64,000 bases of DNA from JANOZM01 sp031429355 (lineage in GTDB: Bacteria > Pseudomonadota > Gammaproteobacteria > Burkholderiales > Burkholderiaceae_E): contig JANOZM010000014.1 in assembly GCA_031429355.1 (NCBI GenBank), positions 186,001 to 250,000 of the forward strand, read 5' to 3'. Of the stretch, positions 63,277 through 64,000 are shown one piece after another; position 1 is the first letter of the stretch; each line of letters starts with the position of its first letter. The notes under the pieces were generated by a model. That model saw only the letters and a list, made by a program, of their open reading frames with translations. It searched no databases and was not told the origin of the DNA. The translations under genes were made by a program, and so were the position numbers.

Positions 63277-64000
63277 TTAGTAGGCTAATTTCTCAGCGAC
63301 ACGTAAAACCGCCGATCGAGCTCGCGGATTTATGCTTTGCTCTAGGTCAGACGGCAATACTTTTTTAAACAACTTCAACTTCGGCTCACAAGCCACCAGC
63401 TCTGGACGCTGCCCTGCAGCAAATGTCGAATGCAATTTAGGCTTAGCCAACACGGCACCAAGCCCAGTTTGATTGCCATTGCCAGCAATTGCTGGCGCCT
63501 GAAACTTGCCAGCCTGTTGACTAAAAAACTGCTTCACAATGCGATCTTCAAGTGAGTGAAACGAAATAACTGCAATGCGCCCACCCACGCGCACCGCTTT
63601 CAATGCAGCCTCTAAACCGACCGTGAGCTCTTCAAGCTCCTGATTGATGAAAATCCGTATAGCTTGAAAGCTCCGCGTTGCTGGGTCCTTCCCCAACGCA
63701 GCTCGCCCACCTTTGCTGCCCTGCCGGTGGCCGAGGACACCCGCCACGAGACTGGCGAGCCCTCGAGTGGTCTGAAACGTGGAACTACCGGAGTCCCCGC
63801 GGCGAGTAACAATCGTCTTTGCAATCTGAACAGCAGCCCGTTCTTGCCCATAGTCTTTAAGTACCTGTGCGATTTCTTGTTCCGACGCCATTTCTAACCA
63901 TTGCAACGCAGACATGCCACGCGTCGTATCCATACGCATGTCTAATGGGCCATCATTTTTAAAACTAAAACCACGGCGCCCTTCATCTAACTGGGGTGAA
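63277..64000 (-). CDS. rsmH: 16S rRNA m4C1402 methyltransferase, 5' part cut by window end
   Basis: The frame is open to the window edge: before the internal Met at 63939 it reads HPQLDEGRRGFSFKNDGPLD, continuing into MRMDTTRGMSALQWL, which is normal RsmH sequence. So the true start lies outside, and about the first 80-90 residues with the SAM loop are missing. DPATRSFQAIRIFINQELEEL, VISFHSLEDRIVKQFF and the C-terminal NPRARSAVLRVAEK are present. First gene of the dcw run visible here. Confidence 0.96.
   Translation of the reverse strand, partial: SPQLDEGRRGFSFKNDGPLDMRMDTTRGMSALQWLEMASEQEIAQVLKDYGQERAAVQIAKTIVTRRGDSGSSTFQTTRGLASLVAGVLGHRQGSKGGRAALGKDPATRSFQAIRIFINQELEELTVGLEAALKAVRVGGRIAVISFHSLEDRIVKQFFSQQAGKFQAPAIAGNGNQTGLGAVLAKPKLHSTFAAGQRPELVACEPKLKLFKKVLPSDLEQSINPRARSAVLRVAEKLAY

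Overview
This window reads as chromosomal DNA of a betaproteobacterium, most likely Burkholderiales with moderate GC (judged by eye, not computed). Three arrangements support this: rplU-rpmA-obgE-proB divergent from ispB; pilB-pilC-pilD-coaE-zapD-yacG beside nudix/ATPase/argJ/secA; and a complete division and cell wall (dcw) cluster ending ftsZ-peroxiredoxin-lpxC-dciA. Genus cannot be fixed from the sequence. No rRNA, tRNA, insertion sequence, prophage or CRISPR array was seen.

Layout. 1-7.8 kb is accessory: a two-component system (kinase cut by the window edge), a divergent SPFH membrane protein plus an SH3-like partner, a PEP-CTERM surface protein gene behind an exact sigma-54 promoter but with a stop at codon 4, an FAD oxidoreductase and a small exported protein. 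7.8-15 kb is core: MFS exporter, proB, obgE, rpmA, rplU (carrying an unusual C-terminal helix-hairpin-helix module), serC and ispB, followed by a lone sulfatase. 16.4-29.2 kb is aerobic benzoate degradation through the CoA-dependent box pathway: hydrolase, benzoate-CoA ligase, boxR, boxC, boxB, boxA and beta-ketoadipyl-CoA thiolase. Next come a LURP-one-related protein, formate-THF ligase and a fumarylacetoacetase-family hydrolase. BoxC releases formate, so the nearby formate-THF ligase is a plausible sink for it. 29.2-32.2 kb holds an Lrp regulator, a divergent EamA transporter and a CorC/HlyC protein. 32.2-38.1 kb holds type IV pilus assembly (pilB, pilC, pilD) with coaE, zapD and yacG. 38.1-46.4 kb holds nudix, DUF815 ATPase, argJ, secA, M23 peptidase, dciA and lpxC. 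46.4-64 kb holds peroxiredoxin and the dcw cluster on the minus strand (ftsZ back to rsmH, cut by the window end).

Regulation visible in the sequence: a boxC promoter whose -10 lies inside a TGCA-N6-TGCA operator, with a second operator 35 bp downstream; a sigma-54 promoter ahead of the PEP-CTERM gene; sigma-70 promoters for rplU and the thiolase; and four intrinsic terminators. A recurrent oddity is short tandem duplication exactly at the stop codons of three minus-strand genes (peroxiredoxin, argJ, benzoate-cluster hydrolase).

Nothing here is convincingly a wholly new system. The best leads are the extended ribosomal protein L21, the formate-capture link, the sigma-54/PEP-CTERM nonsense allele and the stop-codon duplications.
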